17,698 nt of DNA, taken from contig JAOZUJ010000011.1 in the NCBI GenBank assembly GCA_029938745.1, positions 1-17,698 of the forward strand, given 5' to 3'. Shown here piece by piece: positions 16,226-17,698 of the stretch. How positions within the stretch are numbered: the first letter of the stretch is position 1; each line of letters begins with the position of its first letter. The translations under genes and the position numbers were made by a program. Origin of the DNA: Candidatus Moraniibacteriota bacterium (GTDB lineage Bacteria; Patescibacteriota; Minisyncoccia; Moranbacterales; GCA-2747515). Under the pieces are notes generated by a model, which saw only the letters and a program-made list of their open reading frames with translations, was not told where the DNA came from and made no database searches.

Positions 16226-16574
16226 GAAAACATGCCGATAAGCCGGATTCTGTCCAAGAACCTGTAAACAGATTCTGGGATGACAATCTATCTTGCCTAC
16301 ACGTTACCGTGCAGATCATCGCGACTCTCCTCGCAAAAGCGAGACACGGTCTTGCACTTCAGTAAGGATTTTGCCGTTTCACTCCCTGTGTTACCACTGG
16401 GCATTGCCCCAATTTGTATTAGGGCAGTTTTTCCTTTGCAGAAAAAACCGTCACTGCTCGCACCTCGTAGATCACTCTAGACGGGTATTACCCGCTACCG
16501 TTTTCCCCACAAAAAAATTATGGGGTCAGTGTCCGGACTTTCCTCTCCATAGAGCTGTCATCTGACATGTTTTC
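16226..16574 (-). ncRNA. rnpB: RNase P RNA (bacterial, type A-like)
   Basis: Catalytic RNA that removes 5' leaders from pre-tRNAs. About 349 nt. The 5' universally conserved P4 strand GAGGAAAGTCCGGAC is at 16545-16531, and the 3' partner region ACAGAATCCGGCTTATCGG is near 16250-16232. Between them lie GTGAAACGGCAAAATCC (core CR region) and a loop with GGTAA (16308-16304), which fits the L15 GGU that pairs with tRNA CCA. I set the ends by the P1 helix: GAAAACATGTC (16574-16564) pairs with GGCATGTTTTC (16236-16226) over 11 bp including one G-U. A TATAAT lies 34 nt upstream. The sugar transferase gene follows on the same strand. Confidence 0.95.
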
Positions 16575-16607
16575 CAATAATATTAATGAACTTCATTTTC
16601 TGTTCCT

Positions 16608-16613
16608 ATTATA
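16608..16613 (-). promoter_or_regulatory. -10 element of rnpB
   Basis: A perfect minus-strand TATAAT in the gap between the upstream terminator (16627-16665) and the RNase P RNA. The predicted start is near 16601, which leaves a 5' leader of about 27 nt before P1. No strong -35 is visible at 16-18 bp (only a T-rich stretch overlapping the terminator stem), so the call rests on the -10 and position. Confidence 0.5.
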
Positions 16614-16626
16614 CACTAAAAAGTGC

Positions 16627-16665
16627 AAACAAAAAACCCGCATCAAATACACAGGTTTTTTGTTT
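16627..16665 (-). terminator. Intrinsic terminator after the SdrD_B-like gene
   Basis: A 12-bp perfect stem AAACAAAAAACC / GGTTTTTTGTTT (16627-16638 with 16654-16665) and 15-nt loop, starting 14 nt after the stop at 16679. On the minus strand the 3' arm is T-rich and is followed shortly by TTTTT. The symmetric A-arm/T-arm design could work in both directions. It separates the surface-protein gene from rnpB. Confidence 0.75.
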
Positions 16666-16678
16666 ATTGTGCAAAAAA

Positions 16679-17215
16679 TTATTTTCTTATAATTGCACTT
16701 ATACCATTTTGATATTTATACGCAATCATAGCCATTGTTACAGCTATAATTGTTGCAATAGTTGCAGTTGTACTCCCTGGCCCTGTGACCGGAGAAGTTT
16801 GTGCTGTTACTACCACTTTTGTTGGACAATAATATCCAAAATCAGCATGTGTATAACTATCATCAACTTTTAAATATTTGTCACTATATTTACCATCTTT
16901 TTTACCATCACGATCATATGTTGCTACACAACCATTCGGCAATGTCTCTTGTGCAACAATAAGTGTATAATGACCTGCATCGAGATCATCAAATTCATAA
17001 CGACCTTTTGAGTTTGTTTTATCTGTTTCCACATCATTACCATTATACAGTTTGATGCGTACACCAGAAATTCCGCTCTCACCAGGATCTTGTACACCAT
17101 TTTTGTTCTGATCATTCCATACTGTATTACCAATTGTTGCAGCCTGTGTATTACCCGCAACCCCAAGCAAAAATACAGCAAGAAACGCTATAACCATTAT
17201 TTGCATTTTCTTCAT
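16679..17215 (-). CDS. Secreted SdrD_B-like surface protein with SPVTGPG C-terminal signal
   Basis: A 178-residue exported protein. Signal peptide: basic start MKKMQ, hydrophobic core (7-20), likely cleavage after GNTQA (25). One SdrD_B / prealbumin-like beta-domain follows (27-about 130), opening with IGNTVWNDQNKNGVQDPGE, whose D-x-N-x-N-G spacing resembles a calcium-binding loop. GRYEFDDLDAGHYTLIV is the family's second half. DRDGKKDG (101-108) is a second acidic loop. Cys96 and Cys130 are conserved in the neighbouring paralogue and may form a disulfide. The C-terminus has SPVTGPG (141-147), a hydrophobic helix (about 149-166), then YKYQNG and RK. It has a strong promoter (17294-17322) and its own terminator. 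Function is unknown; surface adhesion or a structural role in the cell coat is inference. Confidence 0.85.
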   Translation of the reverse strand: MKKMQIMVIAFLAVFLLGVAGNTQAATIGNTVWNDQNKNGVQDPGESGISGVRIKLYNGNDVETDKTNSKGRYEFDDLDAGHYTLIVAQETLPNGCVATYDRDGKKDGKYSDKYLKVDDSYTHADFGYYCPTKVVVTAQTSPVTGPGSTTATIATIIAVTMAMIAYKYQNGISAIIRK

Positions 17216-17262
17216 AAAATATGCGTATTAATGAATAAATTATATTTAACATATACGACCTC

Positions 17263-17276
17263 ACAACAAATGTTGT
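17263..17276. promoter_or_regulatory. Palindrome near the transcription start, possible operator
   Basis: ACAACA, AA, TGTTGT: two 6-bp arms around a 2-nt centre, about 11-24 nt downstream of the predicted start of the SdrD_B-like gene. The loop is too tight for a good RNA hairpin, so a protein-binding DNA site is more plausible. Only one copy was seen in the window. Confidence 0.3.
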
Positions 17277-17293
17277 ATAAAACGTAATGTAGA

Positions 17294-17322
17294 AATATAG
17301 CACACAACCAATAAATTGTCAA
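17294..17322 (-). promoter_or_regulatory. Strong promoter of the SdrD_B-like gene
   Basis: Minus-strand perfect TTGACA (17317-17322), 17 bp, TATATT (17294-17299). The predicted start is near 17287, giving a 72-nt leader before ATG 17215. This is the best -35/-10 pair in the window, suggesting high expression. Confidence 0.75.
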
Positions 17323-17340
17323 TCTTATATATATCTGAAA

Positions 17341-17386
17341 ATAAAATACAAACAAAAAGAAAAACTCACATAATTGTGAGTTTTTC
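17341..17386 (-). terminator. Intrinsic terminator after the truncated SdrD_B paralogue
   Basis: A 12-bp perfect stem GAAAAACTCACA / TGTGAGTTTTTC (17359-17370 with 17375-17386) with a TAAT loop. On the minus strand it is followed by TTTTTGTTTG. It starts 28 nt after the stop at 17414, a textbook rho-independent terminator. Confidence 0.88.
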
Positions 17387-17413
17387 TCAAAGCATCATTA
17401 CTAAATAATTGCT

Positions 17414-17698
17414 TTATGCATTTTGTTTTGTATTGCGTCTATGGATAACTCCTGCAGACAGTGCGGCAGCAATAAATGATATTGTACCTGCAACTGCGCC
17501 TGCACCCGTTTGCGGTGATGTCTGTGCAACTGGTGCTGCACTTGGACAATAATATCCAAAATCTGCTTTGCGATAATATTCATCACCTTCAATACGTGTT
17601 TTGATCTTATTATCCAATTTGCCATCTTTGTCATACGTTTGATAACAACCTTCTGGCAATGTCTCCTGTGCAACTACAACTTTGTATTGCCCAGGATC
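17414..17698 (-). CDS. SdrD_B-like surface protein, 5'-truncated by window edge, SPQTGAG C-terminal signal
   Basis: The last 94 residues of a protein whose start lies beyond the window; the frame is open to the edge. It is a clear paralogue of the next gene (16679-17215): DPGQYKVVVAQETLPEGC parallels DAGHYTLIVAQETLPNGC, and both continue into YD[KR]DGK and end the domain with ADFGYYCP. The Cys pair (EGC and YYCP) is conserved. The C-terminus carries SPQTGAG, a hydrophobic helix (AGTISFIAAALSAGVI) and a basic HRR tail, as in a cell-wall sorting signal. It is followed by a strong terminator, so the two paralogues are separate transcription units despite tandem placement. How many SdrD_B domains it has is unknown. 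Confidence 0.83.
   Translation of the reverse strand, partial: DPGQYKVVVAQETLPEGCYQTYDKDGKLDNKIKTRIEGDEYYRKADFGYYCPSAAPVAQTSPQTGAGAVAGTISFIAAALSAGVIHRRNTKQNA

Noticed and set aside
1..17698. tRNA genes, CRISPR arrays, insertion sequences, attachment sites
   Set aside because: No cloverleaf with a TTCRA-type T-loop, no regularly spaced repeats, and no transposase or integrase frame was found by eye. A covariance-model scan would be the decisive test for tRNAs.

Overview
This is an AT-rich window in which every protein gene and the one RNA gene lie on the minus strand, so transcription runs from high to low coordinates. The gene content suggests a Patescibacteria (Candidate Phyla Radiation) genome, perhaps Parcubacteria-like: a DUF4012 membrane protein closing a glycan operon, a very short Wzz-like protein, small SdrD_B-type surface proteins with TGPG-type C-termini, and compact spacing. 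UGA acts as a stop (the Wzz-like gene ends on TGA and no gene needs UGA read as Gly), which argues against the Gracilibacteria/Absconditabacteria code. The lineage is inference.

Layout in transcription order. (1) 17698-16679: two paralogous secreted SdrD_B-like proteins, the first cut by the window edge. Each ends in SPxTGxG, a hydrophobic helix and a basic tail, and each is followed by an intrinsic terminator. (2) 16574-16226: the RNase P RNA gene (rnpB), with a P1 stem that can be paired end to end. (3) 16160-7837: a surface-glycan operon: polyprenyl-phosphate sugar-1-phosphate transferase, 4-TM PF04020 protein, WbaZ-like glycosyltransferase, Wzz-like chain-length protein, two GT4 glycosyltransferases and a large DUF4012 protein. 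(4) 7736-6104: murJ lipid II flippase, broken by one extra T in a T7 run. (5) 5993-5577: a two-helix protein with a low-complexity stalk and the same SPxTGPG ending. (6) 5481-3676: lepA (EF4). (7) 3495-1: the cell-shape operon mreB-mreC-mreD-mrdA (PBP2), with PBP2 cut just before its active-site serine.

The genes form one envelope theme. MreBCD and PBP2 guide and carry out wall elongation, MurJ delivers lipid II, the operon in the middle builds and exports a second undecaprenyl-linked glycan, and the small SPxTGxG proteins look like clients of a sortase-like or other C-terminal anchoring system encoded elsewhere.

Regulatory signals are unusually readable. Good -35/-10 pairs with 17-bp spacing precede mreB, lepA, murJ and the SdrD_B gene. 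The lepA promoter, and one glycosyltransferase promoter with an extended -10, place the start site at or next to the ATG, predicting leaderless mRNAs. I found no convincing Shine-Dalgarno sequence in front of any of the 14 visible starts. I saw no tRNA, CRISPR array, insertion sequence or plus-strand gene, and no gene-free stretch over 300 bases other than the one holding rnpB.
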